A stretch of DNA of 6,404 bases from an uncultured Planctomycetales bacterium (GTDB taxonomy: Bacteria > Planctomycetota > Planctomycetia > Isosphaerales > Isosphaeraceae): contig CALKTZ010001160.1 of assembly GCA_937997355.1 (NCBI GenBank), forward strand, positions 1 to 6,404, written 5' to 3'. Made by a program: the position numbers and the translations under genes. The notes under the pieces were generated by a model, which searched no databases, was not told where the DNA came from, and saw only the letters and a program-made list of their open reading frames with translations. Shown here piece after piece: positions 1-5,944 of the stretch (within the stretch, counting starts at the first letter, position 1; each line of letters starts with the position of its first letter).

Positions 1-128
1 TCATCGAAAAATCCGGAGATCGAGTCCGGCTCATCTATGCGCTCCCCGGCGGAGAGACGCCGACGGAGTTCAAAACCAAGGAGAAACAACTCATGTTCGA
101 AATGAAGAACACAAGCAAGAAGAAATAA
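1..128 (+). CDS. TIGR03067-like domain protein, C-terminal fragment (5' end outside window)
   Basis: The frame is open from the left edge (first full codon at position 3) and ends with TAA at 126-128. The 41 visible residues include GDRVRLIYALPGGETPTEF, which matches my memory of the C-terminal end of the TIGR03067 domain. That domain is a small beta-rich module, abundant in planctomycetes, whose members commonly end in a GD-x-L-x-L-x-Y-x-x-PGG-x-x-PTEF pattern. The last residues are a lysine-rich tail (NTSKKK). The function of the family is not known, and the upstream part is missing, so a signal peptide or an N-terminal partner domain cannot be judged. The gene converges on the metalloprotease gene that ends at 289. 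The assignment rests on one motif, but the frame is clear. Confidence 0.75.
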   Translation, partial: IEKSGDRVRLIYALPGGETPTEFKTKEKQLMFEMKNTSKKK

Positions 129-288
129 CCTACTCATTCTTATTGATGAGGCCATATTCAATCGTACTAATCCGCGACCAGGGAAGGTTGCGGGTCCGCT
201 TTCCTTCCTCGCCGGCCGACCTGGACATCCGATCGATCGGGTTTATTGTTCCGATCGGCTCCGGCCCCATTAATTCTCGTTAATCCGA
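129..288. other. Convergent intergenic region with weak hairpins
   Basis: This gap separates the 3' ends of two converging genes. Directly after the plus-strand stop there is a weak 5-bp inverted repeat, CTCAT (133-137) and ATGAG (146-150). Further on, CGATCGG (234-240) can pair with CCGATCG (251-257) around a 10-base A/T-rich loop, and ATTAA (269-273) can pair with TTAAT (280-284). None is followed by a run of T on either strand, so none is a canonical intrinsic terminator. The 234-257 stem is the best candidate for a bidirectional transcription-ending or mRNA 3'-end structure. No gene is visible here. Confidence 0.3.
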
Positions 289-1881
289 CTATGGCATGAT
301 CGTTGAAAACACCAATGAGAGCAGCCCGCCAAGCCAGGGCATGACGGCCAGGACCAGGAGGATCGCGCCGGAGACATGCTTCAACGAGGGGAGGAGCCTG
401 ACGACCGCGAGATCGAGGAGTAACCAGACTGTGCCCACCAGAGTGAAAAACGCCAAAAATAGCGACAGCAGGAAGGCGGGCAAGCCCCGGGGCCTGAGGG
501 CGAGAGCCACGAGGATCAACGGGACGAATGCGACCACGTTGACCAACAGGATGCGGATTGCCCATCGCCGACACGACTCGGCTTCAGACATGAAGCCTCG
601 ATCCGGCCGTTGCGACACGGTCGCCTCAATTAACAATCCCGCGCTCTCGGCACCGAGCGCCTGCCGTGCCTCTTCAATCAGCCCCTTTTGCGCGTCGGCG
701 AAAGCGGCCCTGTCATGCGGATCGCGGAAAGGTGCCGCGAGCGCGGCCGCGGCTTCCAGGGCGCGTCGGTAGTCATCTCGGGGGTCGGCACCGCTCGACG
801 AAGCGAGGCGGGCCAGTGCACGATAGGCAAGCAGGTCTCTCACGTCCGACGGATAGCTCCGCCGCGCGGTCGCGTAGCGGCCGCGTAACGAGGAGGCCGT
901 GGCCGGATCTCCTACGACGCACGCGGCGCGGAGATGTCCCACCAGAGCCGACATGCCGATTTCCGGGTGAGTTCGGTCCATGGGATCTCGTGACAATCCC
1001 TCGAACGCCTCCAGAGCTTCCCCTTGTCTGCCTTCGCCGAGGAGCAAGCTAGCTCGCAGCAGGGCGAGCAGATCATGCCCTTCCGAACCGGCCGGCTCGC
1101 CCGAATTCTCCGCCCGTGTCAACGCGTCGCTCGCTTCAGTGAGTTCGCCCTTAGCAAGGGCCAGGTTGGCCCGCGTGATCTCCTCCAGCCAGTCGATGTA
1201 GGGATGTGCGGCGTCGATGGCGAGCGCCTCGCTGAAGCACGACTCAGCTTTTGTCGAGGAGCCCAGGTCGATCCACGAGAGAGTGGCACTGAGCGTGTAG
1301 ATGCGTTCCATCCGCCGATCGTCGACCGCTTGCCAGAGCCGGCGGCATCCTTGGGCGGTCTGGATGACATCAGCCGGCGGCGGCATGAACGAGCCGGTGC
1401 GGAGAATTTCCAGCAGGAGCCGGCCGTCGCTACGCAGGATCGCTCCGCCCACGCGATAACGCACGGGTAGCAAGCTGATCGTCGCGATCAGGGCGTTGAT
1501 GGTGGCAGACACTCTGAAAAAGGTCGCCGGCCGGCCGGTTGGCAGACACAGAGCCACGGAGAGCGACCCGGCTGCGAAAAACGCGTTGGCAACAATCCCT
1601 CCGGACATGAACGCCGCCAGGATTCGCCTGTTGGGATAAAGGCGAGGTAGGAAGGCGAAAGTGATCCCCTGAAATGGTTGAATGAGCCCCAGATAGAGCC
1701 TCGTGCGGCCTATCGGCAGGACGAAAAAGGGCCCGGCGGTGCCGAGGCCCACCGAGGTGACCACGAAACCCGATGCCCTGCCGATGAAGGCGTGGCCGGC
1801 CTCGTGGACGATCACACACAGGTAGAGTGCAGCCAACACAAAAAAGGAGAACAGGAATGGCTCTTCCACGCGATTCCCCAC
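289..1881 (-). CDS. Membrane M50-like (site-2-protease-like) zinc metallopeptidase with TPR-like middle and C-terminal membrane segments
   Basis: A 530-residue protein in three parts. Residues 9-140 are hydrophobic with several probable membrane segments and contain HEAGH (H26, E27, H30), the zinc-binding signature of gluzincin/M50 membrane proteases. SDG at 151-153 sits after another hydrophobic stretch and could supply the third zinc ligand (D152), as the LDG motif does in site-2 proteases. Residues about 190-425 are soluble and helical, with TPR-like A/L-rich hairpins near 195-223, 235-257 and 268-297. Residues about 440-526 hold three more probable membrane segments. The substrate is unknown. 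There is no ATG before residue 92, so the start must be an alternative codon. GTG at 1881 has no good ribosome site, whereas GTG at 1869 lies 5 nt after GGGGA and may be the true start (526 residues). The stop is TAG at 291-289. The gene is last in the minus-strand run, 184 bp after the NTF2-like gene, so it may have its own promoter. Confidence 0.8.
   Translation of the reverse strand: MGNRVEEPFLFSFFVLAALYLCVIVHEAGHAFIGRASGFVVTSVGLGTAGPFFVLPIGRTRLYLGLIQPFQGITFAFLPRLYPNRRILAAFMSGGIVANAFFAAGSLSVALCLPTGRPATFFRVSATINALIATISLLPVRYRVGGAILRSDGRLLLEILRTGSFMPPPADVIQTAQGCRRLWQAVDDRRMERIYTLSATLSWIDLGSSTKAESCFSEALAIDAAHPYIDWLEEITRANLALAKGELTEASDALTRAENSGEPAGSEGHDLLALLRASLLLGEGRQGEALEAFEGLSRDPMDRTHPEIGMSALVGHLRAACVVGDPATASSLRGRYATARRSYPSDVRDLLAYRALARLASSSGADPRDDYRRALEAAAALAAPFRDPHDRAAFADAQKGLIEEARQALGAESAGLLIEATVSQRPDRGFMSEAESCRRWAIRILLVNVVAFVPLILVALALRPRGLPAFLLSLFLAFFTLVGTVWLLLDLAVVRLLPSLKHVSGAILLVLAVMPWLGGLLSLVFSTIMP
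1875..1879 (-). promoter_or_regulatory. Possible Shine-Dalgarno (GGGGA) favouring the GTG start at 1869
   Basis: On the minus strand GGGGA lies 5 nt upstream of the in-frame GTG at 1869-1867, while the longer reading from GTG at 1881 has only pyrimidine-rich sequence (ACTTACCC) before it. The site would lie inside the longer reading frame. It decides between a 530- and a 526-residue product and does not change the domain content. Confidence 0.35.
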
Positions 1882-1929
1882 GGGTAAGTGTCGGACGCAA
1901 TCAAGTTATCCCATGAAAGGGAGTCTTTT

Positions 1930-1957
1930 GACATGTCGCGTCGGGGCATGCCCGGGC
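1930..1957. repeat. Cluster of short palindromes upstream of the metallopeptidase gene
   Basis: Within the 184-bp gap before the metallopeptidase gene there are three perfect palindromes: GACATGTC (1930-1937), GGGCATGCCC (1944-1953) and the overlapping GCCCGGGC (1950-1957). The two CATG-centred ones are 15 bases apart centre to centre. They lie about 50-75 bp upstream of the start codon, where an operator could sit. GC-rich DNA yields short palindromes by chance, so this is weak. Nothing else is recognisable in the gap (1882-2065) apart from ACCGATCGGT at 2047-2056. Confidence 0.25.
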
Positions 1958-2065
1958 TATCTATCCGCTCGGGAATTTGACCGATCTGAAGCGGCCCCGG
2001 CGAACCGTGACGTCCTGATGGGCAGCGAGGATACAAAGTCGCCGGGACCGATCGGTGGAGATCTG

Positions 2066-2530
2066 TTACGATTTGGGGATGAGGAACAACTGCAAGCTCA
2101 GGATGCGCCAGGTGTCTCCATCCTGCTTGCGCACCTGGACGAAGGAGTAAGCGTCTCCCTGATCCTCCACCAGTTCGAAGGTGCCGTGGATCACGAGCAG
2201 GTCGGGAGCGATTCGCTTGGCGTATTCCACGCGATTGCGCGGCTTGATCGGTTCATTCAGGGTCTTGTAGAGATCGGCGTACATCTCCTTGATGGCCGGC
2301 CGACCCTCTCGGATATCGACCTTGTAATGCGGCGAATCATTCTCCTTGGTCAAGGCGACGACGCGGGCGTCCTCGGTGTAGGTCTGCGCCATCGCGGCGG
2401 CGTCCTTGTTGGCGAACAGGGCCGCCCCCTTGTCGAGGATCTTCTGCGCGAGTTGCTTGGGATCGTCGTCCTGGCCGAATGCGGCGACGGGTCCGAGCAG
2501 GAGGAGTCCGACGAACACGGAGACTCTCAT
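2066..2530 (-). CDS. Exported SnoaL/NTF2-like (SgcJ/EcaC-type) protein
   Basis: A 154-residue protein with a signal peptide (MRVSVFVGLLLLGPVAAFG, probable cleavage near residues 17-19) followed by one NTF2-like alpha+beta cone domain. Features typical of the DUF4440/SnoaL-like group are an N-terminal helix ending in 'ALFANKDAAAMAQTYTEDARVV' (residues 37-58), a 'REGRPAIKEMYADL' helix (74-87), and three C-terminal strands with FELVEDQGDAYSFVQVRK (118-135) and TWRILSLQLF (140-149). Such domains bind small molecules or act as lyases, isomerases or non-catalytic subunits. No catalytic residue can be assigned here, and export argues for a periplasmic role. The frame extends upstream to 2590, but ATG at 2530 is preferred because GGGAG lies 8 nt before it and the signal peptide starts there. 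It follows the epoxide-hydrolase-like gene by 83 bp and could be cotranscribed with it. Confidence 0.82.
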   Translation of the reverse strand: MRVSVFVGLLLLGPVAAFGQDDDPKQLAQKILDKGAALFANKDAAAMAQTYTEDARVVALTKENDSPHYKVDIREGRPAIKEMYADLYKTLNEPIKPRNRVEYAKRIAPDLLVIHGTFELVEDQGDAYSFVQVRKQDGDTWRILSLQLFLIPKS

Positions 2531-2538
2531 GGATCGTT

Positions 2539-2543
2539 CTCCC
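2539..2543 (-). promoter_or_regulatory. Shine-Dalgarno GGGAG of the NTF2-like gene
   Basis: GGGAG on the minus strand ends 8 nt before ATG at 2530-2528. It supports this start over the upstream in-frame reading to 2590, which would put 20 polar residues before the signal peptide. Confidence 0.55.
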
Positions 2544-2613
2544 GGGGGTGTTGAGGAAGAGGGCTCAACCGAAGCTGGGTCGCACGTCAACCTTCACCAT
2601 ACCCTGCGTTCGA

Positions 2614-3522
2614 TCAGCCCGGTAGCCAGCCCGCGATCAGCCGGGTGACGCGGTCGGCGGCATCCTGCTGGACGAAATGCCCGGCGTCCGGGATCGTGAC
2701 GAGGGTGAATTCGGCGTCGATCCACTTCCATGTCTCGTTGAGCGCGCCGGGAAGGAGCGCGACATCCTTGAGGCCGTGGATCATGAGGACCGGGCATTTG
2801 ACCTGCGGATAATCGCGCCCGGCTTGTTCCTTGTAGGGCTCGCGGGGATAGTTGGCCTTGTAATAGTTGAGCATCCCCTCGATCGACGATCGCTTGAACG
2901 CCTCGACATACACCGAGCGGGCTTCGTCGTCCTTCACCCAGAAGGCGAGCATGACCGGCAAAAGCTTCTTGGCGGCGTCCGGCTGCTGGAAGTTGCGGGC
3001 ATACTGGCTGGCCTTCTGCTGATCGGGGTTGTTCGCCAGCTCGCGCATCAGGCCTCGCGGGTGGGGCAGGTTGAGGATCACGAGCCGTTCGACCAGTTCC
3101 GGGCGGGTCATGGCGAGGGTCCAGGCGACCATGCCCCCCCAGTCGTGGCCGACGATCGTGGCCCTGTCTCGCTTGAAATGCTTGATGACCGCCGCGACAT
3201 CCCCCACCAGCCTGTCGAGCCCATAGTTCTCAACCCCCTCGGGCTTGTCGCTCAGGTTGTAGCCTCGCTGGTCGATGGCCACCACCTGGTAGCGTTTGGA
3301 AAGCTCGGGGATTTGCGCTCGCCAGGTGTACCAGAAGTCGGGGAAGCCGTGGATCATCACGAGCAGCGGCCCCTTGCCCGCGGTCACGTAGTGGATCTTC
3401 ACGCCCCCCGAATCGGCGAACCCGCTCTCGCCGAGCTTCTCGGGCTCGGCCGCGACCGCCGTCCCACGGCCCGCGACCACGAAGACGAGCGACAACGACA
3501 GGGCGAACAAGCGTCTCGACAT
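2614..3522 (-). CDS. Exported alpha/beta hydrolase, epoxide-hydrolase-like
   Basis: A 302-residue protein with a Sec signal peptide (cleavage probably after A25 in AVAA-EPEK) and an alpha/beta hydrolase fold. The epoxide hydrolase signatures are visible: oxyanion-hole HGFP (58-61), nucleophile motif GHDWGG with D127, acid D253 in GLKD, and base H282 in DAGHF. In the lid, Y174 (Y-x-x-x-FQ) and Y221 (NYYK) match the two tyrosines that polarise the epoxide in plant and mammalian enzymes. This supports hydrolysis of an epoxide to a diol; the substrate is unknown. An Asp rather than Ser nucleophile argues against an esterase or lipase, and the WGG context with two lid tyrosines argues against a haloalkane or fluoroacetate dehalogenase. 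The frame extends to 3603, but ATG at 3522 is preferred: CGGAG lies 9 nt upstream and the signal peptide starts here. The gene sits 49 bp after the small membrane-protein gene, with a perfect inverted repeat between them. Confidence 0.88.
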   Translation of the reverse strand: MSRRLFALSLSLVFVVAGRGTAVAAEPEKLGESGFADSGGVKIHYVTAGKGPLLVMIHGFPDFWYTWRAQIPELSKRYQVVAIDQRGYNLSDKPEGVENYGLDRLVGDVAAVIKHFKRDRATIVGHDWGGMVAWTLAMTRPELVERLVILNLPHPRGLMRELANNPDQQKASQYARNFQQPDAAKKLLPVMLAFWVKDDEARSVYVEAFKRSSIEGMLNYYKANYPREPYKEQAGRDYPQVKCPVLMIHGLKDVALLPGALNETWKWIDAEFTLVTIPDAGHFVQQDAADRVTRLIAGWLPG

Positions 3523-3531
3523 TTCGAGGAA

Positions 3532-3536
3532 CTCCG
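3532..3536 (-). promoter_or_regulatory. Shine-Dalgarno CGGAG of the hydrolase gene
   Basis: CGGAG on the minus strand lies 9 nt upstream of ATG at 3522-3520. It fixes the start at the signal peptide; the upstream in-frame ATG at 3603 would lie inside the preceding gene and add 27 polar residues. Confidence 0.55.
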
Positions 3537-3542
3537 GGTTGG

Positions 3543-3561
3543 TGTGATCGAATCGATCACA
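3543..3561. repeat. Perfect 8+8 inverted repeat (TGTGATCG-AAT-CGATCACA) before the hydrolase gene
   Basis: A perfect inverted repeat with 8-bp arms and a 3-nt centre lies in the 49-bp gap, its near edge 20 nt upstream of the hydrolase ATG and 6 nt upstream of its ribosome site. It could be a dimeric-regulator operator or an RNA hairpin that affects translation or mRNA processing between the two genes. No T-run follows on either strand, so it is not a standard terminator. It resembles the TGTGA/TCACA half-sites of CRP-family regulators, but the half-sites are 9 bp apart instead of 6. Confidence 0.5.
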
Positions 3562-3571
3562 AAGGCCGCCA

Positions 3572-3922
3572 TCACCGTGCCGTGGATTTCGCCAACGAAT
3601 CATGATGTCGTTTCAGAACATTCAAAGTTTTGCGACGCCTTGATTTCACTACCTCGTCCAGATGGCTGCCGGGCACTTGCTTGGTGCCGCTCGGGTAATA
3701 GGTCTCGACGGACTGCATGAGTTCAAGGATTTCGGCCTCCCGATTCGCGGCCGGAGCCTTACTTTCCAGGAAATCGAAGTATTCGACCTGCTCCCTGGCA
3801 AAAGCAATATGGATGCGGCAAGAGAACATCATGCAAGCCTGATAGATGACGACTGCCGTCAAGGCCGCAACGATGATCACTGCAAAAACATTTTTATTGA
3901 TAATTTCTCTATTATTAACCAT
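3572..3922 (-). CDS. Small membrane-anchored protein with YYPSGTKQ motif, function unknown
   Basis: A 116-residue protein with one N-terminal membrane segment (about residues 11-34, NVFAVIIVAALTAVVIYQAC) and a charged, mostly helical soluble tail. The tail contains YYPSGTKQVPGSHLDEVV (75-92), which resembles a motif I recall from small conserved planctomycete proteins: a helix leading into a YYPSGTKQ loop and then a GS-x-LD-x-VV helix. No enzyme residues are apparent. The protein is probably a membrane-tethered protein with its C-terminal part in the periplasm, though topology could be the reverse. ATG at 3922 is the only start that keeps the membrane segment. Its upstream sequence has only a weak GGTCGGG. 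The first about 35 bases of the coding region are very A/T-rich compared with the rest of the window, which would keep the start site unstructured. It lies 93 bp after the deacetylase gene. The frame is credible because the overlap with the hydrolase gene disappears once the hydrolase start is set at 3522. Confidence 0.65.
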   Translation of the reverse strand: MVNNREIINKNVFAVIIVAALTAVVIYQACMMFSCRIHIAFAREQVEYFDFLESKAPAANREAEILELMQSVETYYPSGTKQVPGSHLDEVVKSRRRKTLNVLKRHHDSLAKSTAR

Positions 3923-4015
3923 TGATAGACCCGACCAAAGCGAAATACAAAATCCTCATCGCCGGGTTGTCAGCCAACGTGCGAGCGGACCTCGGCTTTG
4001 AGTACGTTTCTCGAT

Positions 4016-5734
4016 TCATTCCCTGGCAAAGTGCGCGCGAGCAAGCCGCTGAAATTCGGTCCGGATGTCGTTCCCATGATAGAAGAAGATCCAGCCGCGG
4101 ACATTCCGGGACTCCCCCGGAGGGCAATCGGCCACTTGCGGGTCGGAGTGCAAGCACGGGCAAGGGGGATTTCCCCAGGCCCGCCGGCAGTTTTCCCATG
4201 CGGCGATCACCCAGCGATCCCCGTTCGCATCATGCGCGGCGGAAAAAGGAGGAGAAAACACCTTGTTATCGTTCGTGCGCCCGGCGAACCCATTCAGCGA
4301 CCTGAGCATCACGCACATTTGCACATCGATGCCTCGAATGAGATCGGCCGAACCGTTCGAGATTTGAAACTCCATGGCGATTCCGGAACCGAAGGGCTCG
4401 GCCCGGGTGGTCATGCTCACCTTGTTCGGGAGAATGCGCGTCAGTTCGAGCCCTCCACCCGCGGTCCTGCGCCACTCCTGGGGTGGGAGGGTCACACCTT
4501 GCTCATCCCACAGGGTAGGGATGTGGGTATGCGCCAGATAGAGGAGCTTTCGCTCTCCTTTGTTGGTTTTATGCCATACCGCTTCGGGGAGATCGACCAC
4601 GGCATAGCCGCCGTCCGCCCACGGGGGGAACACGCTCACCTTGGTCTCGCGTTGCGGAAAGATGGCTCCGTCCAGGAATCCGATGCGCGGATGACGCCCC
4701 CCCGGATAGGGCAGGAGGGTCGGCCTCACCCCGACGCTCTCCGGGTCGATCTTGAGCCGTTTCACCTCGATGGCTACGTCTGCCGCGGACAATCCGACTG
4801 CGATGCCGGCCTCTTCGCGTGAGTAGCCATGAAATACGAGCATCGACGCCAGCCAGGTCTTCAGCTCGTCCGCCGTTGTGGGCTTCCGTTCATTCGACCA
4901 GGCTTCCCCGGCGGCGAGCCGCTTCTTGCGAGCTTCGATCACACCCCAGGGATTTTTGGGCTCGACCGTGGGATCGACATAGCGGGCCAGGTCGCGCATC
5001 GCGATCACCTTGAAACCGTGCTCGGCAAGGTAGCGGACGTACGATTCGAAGAGAGGTTTGGGAGTATTCACCCAGGAATGCGCAGTATCGGGGACGCCGT
5101 GCAACTGGATCACGGCGATCTTACCCCCCTTCGCCTGACCAACGGCGCGTTTGAAGTCTTCCAGGGTCCAGGCGGGGCGGGCATCGCCGGCGGAGGGGAT
5201 GAGCAGCGAATGGTCGAGCCCCGGCTCATAGGCGAAGCCCTGGCCCTTGTCGTAAGAGTACTCCGGCGCCCCCCCTCGTCGCGCGAACTTGATCCCCTGC
5301 CGGCGCAGGATCGGCAGCACCTCCCTGTCGAGTGCATTGCCCGGATAGGCGAATGAGATCGGCCTGGGAATCCCGTGCTCGGCGCATCGGGCGTCGATCG
5401 CTTCGAGCTGGGCGATCGTCCCGGGGATGTCCTTGCTGCTGGGGGCCTTGTGATCTTTCGTATGGTTGCCGATCTCGAAGCCGTCGCGATGGAGCCGGGC
5501 GATCTCGTCCCACGTCATGTAGTCCCGCTTGTTCGAGACCATGTCGAAGCCTTCGGTCACGAAGAACGTCGCGCTGAAGCCATGCTTCTTGAGGAGAGGC
5601 GCGACGAACTCCGCGTGGGAACGGCTGGCGTCGTCGAAGGTCAGCACCACCAGCTTGTCGGGGATCGGCTCGACCGCCTCAACCCGAGCACCCCCCAACA
5701 ATGCGAAAAACAAAGCCAATGCGAGCGGTCGCAT
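4016..5734 (-). CDS. Secreted NodB-family polysaccharide deacetylase with cysteine-rich C-terminal domain
   Basis: A 572-residue protein with a signal peptide (residues 1-20, VEA cleavage site). The NodB (CE4) domain spans about 27-253. LTFDD (31-35) gives the catalytic base D34 and metal ligand D35; NHTKDH (90-95) gives metal ligands H91 and H95; SFAYPGN (127-133) is motif 3; IQLHG (209-213) is motif 5 with H212. It should remove N- or O-acetyl groups from an extracytoplasmic glycan or related molecule. Residues about 285-330 form a helical stretch that looks like a helix-turn-helix (YSREEAGIAVGLSAADV). Residues about 336-565 form a beta-rich domain with PYPGGRHPRIGFLDGA and a cysteine cluster, C516, C525, C527, C537, near WENC and NPPCPCLHSDP. 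I do not recognise a named family for it. ATG at 5734 is preferred over TTG at 5761 because AAGGGG lies 6 nt upstream and the signal peptide begins there. It is the first gene of the minus-strand run. Confidence 0.87.
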   Translation of the reverse strand: MRPLALALFFALLGGARVEAVEPIPDKLVVLTFDDASRSHAEFVAPLLKKHGFSATFFVTEGFDMVSNKRDYMTWDEIARLHRDGFEIGNHTKDHKAPSSKDIPGTIAQLEAIDARCAEHGIPRPISFAYPGNALDREVLPILRRQGIKFARRGGAPEYSYDKGQGFAYEPGLDHSLLIPSAGDARPAWTLEDFKRAVGQAKGGKIAVIQLHGVPDTAHSWVNTPKPLFESYVRYLAEHGFKVIAMRDLARYVDPTVEPKNPWGVIEARKKRLAAGEAWSNERKPTTADELKTWLASMLVFHGYSREEAGIAVGLSAADVAIEVKRLKIDPESVGVRPTLLPYPGGRHPRIGFLDGAIFPQRETKVSVFPPWADGGYAVVDLPEAVWHKTNKGERKLLYLAHTHIPTLWDEQGVTLPPQEWRRTAGGGLELTRILPNKVSMTTRAEPFGSGIAMEFQISNGSADLIRGIDVQMCVMLRSLNGFAGRTNDNKVFSPPFSAAHDANGDRWVIAAWENCRRAWGNPPCPCLHSDPQVADCPPGESRNVRGWIFFYHGNDIRTEFQRLARAHFARE

Positions 5735-5944
5735 GATCGGCCCCTTGAAGCAGCAAGACAAACCGGAGGAACATCAATCCCAGGCCAGCATACGCGACCC
5801 GATCGCCCGAACGTAGCGCCCGCCGCCGAGGACCGGCTCGACATGAAGGCAAAACTCCCGGCCGTTGATCGCCCTTCGCCGCTCTGCTAAGAGGGAAGGT
5901 GACACTCCGGGATTCAGCTCGACGCTTTGCGGAAATCGGGGCCG
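5735..5944. promoter_or_regulatory. Divergent intergenic region between the deacetylase and esterase genes
   Basis: The two genes are transcribed away from each other, so promoters for both must lie in or near this 210-bp stretch. I could not find convincing -35/-10 pairs; TATGCT on the minus strand near 5790 is only a poor -10 candidate without a matching -35. The minus-strand frame ending at TGA 5776-5774 stays open across the region with high GC at third codon positions and is discussed as a possible gene remnant. Confidence 0.4.
5741..5746 (-). promoter_or_regulatory. Shine-Dalgarno AAGGGG of the deacetylase gene
   Basis: AAGGGG on the minus strand, 6 nt before ATG at 5734-5732. It supports this start over the in-frame TTG at 5761, which would put nine residues with two cysteines before the signal peptide. 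Confidence 0.55.

Noticed and set aside
234..257. Rho-independent terminator for the converging genes.
   Set aside because: The 7-bp stem is real, but no T-run follows on either strand.
1882..1933. TTGACA at 1928-1933 as a promoter -35 box.
   Set aside because: It is on the plus strand, where no gene starts downstream, and no -10 box lies at 16-18 bp.
1913..2554. A 213-codon plus-strand open frame.
   Set aside because: It covers the NTF2-like gene in antisense plus the gap after it; no ribosome site or recognised domain.
3543..3561. CRP/FNR-type operator.
   Set aside because: The TGTGA and TCACA half-sites are present, but their 9-bp spacing differs from the 6 bp of known CRP sites, so only a generic inverted repeat is reported.
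2677..3720. A 347-codon plus-strand open frame across the epoxide-hydrolase-like gene, longer than the gene itself.
   Set aside because: It is antisense to a gene with a full catalytic motif set and a signal peptide. Its protein is rich in D, H, G, L and V without recognisable motifs, as expected from the complement of a GC-rich gene.
3998..4822. A 274-codon plus-strand open frame.
   Set aside because: It is antisense to the C-terminal half of the deacetylase, shows no motif, and GC-rich DNA readily keeps such frames open.
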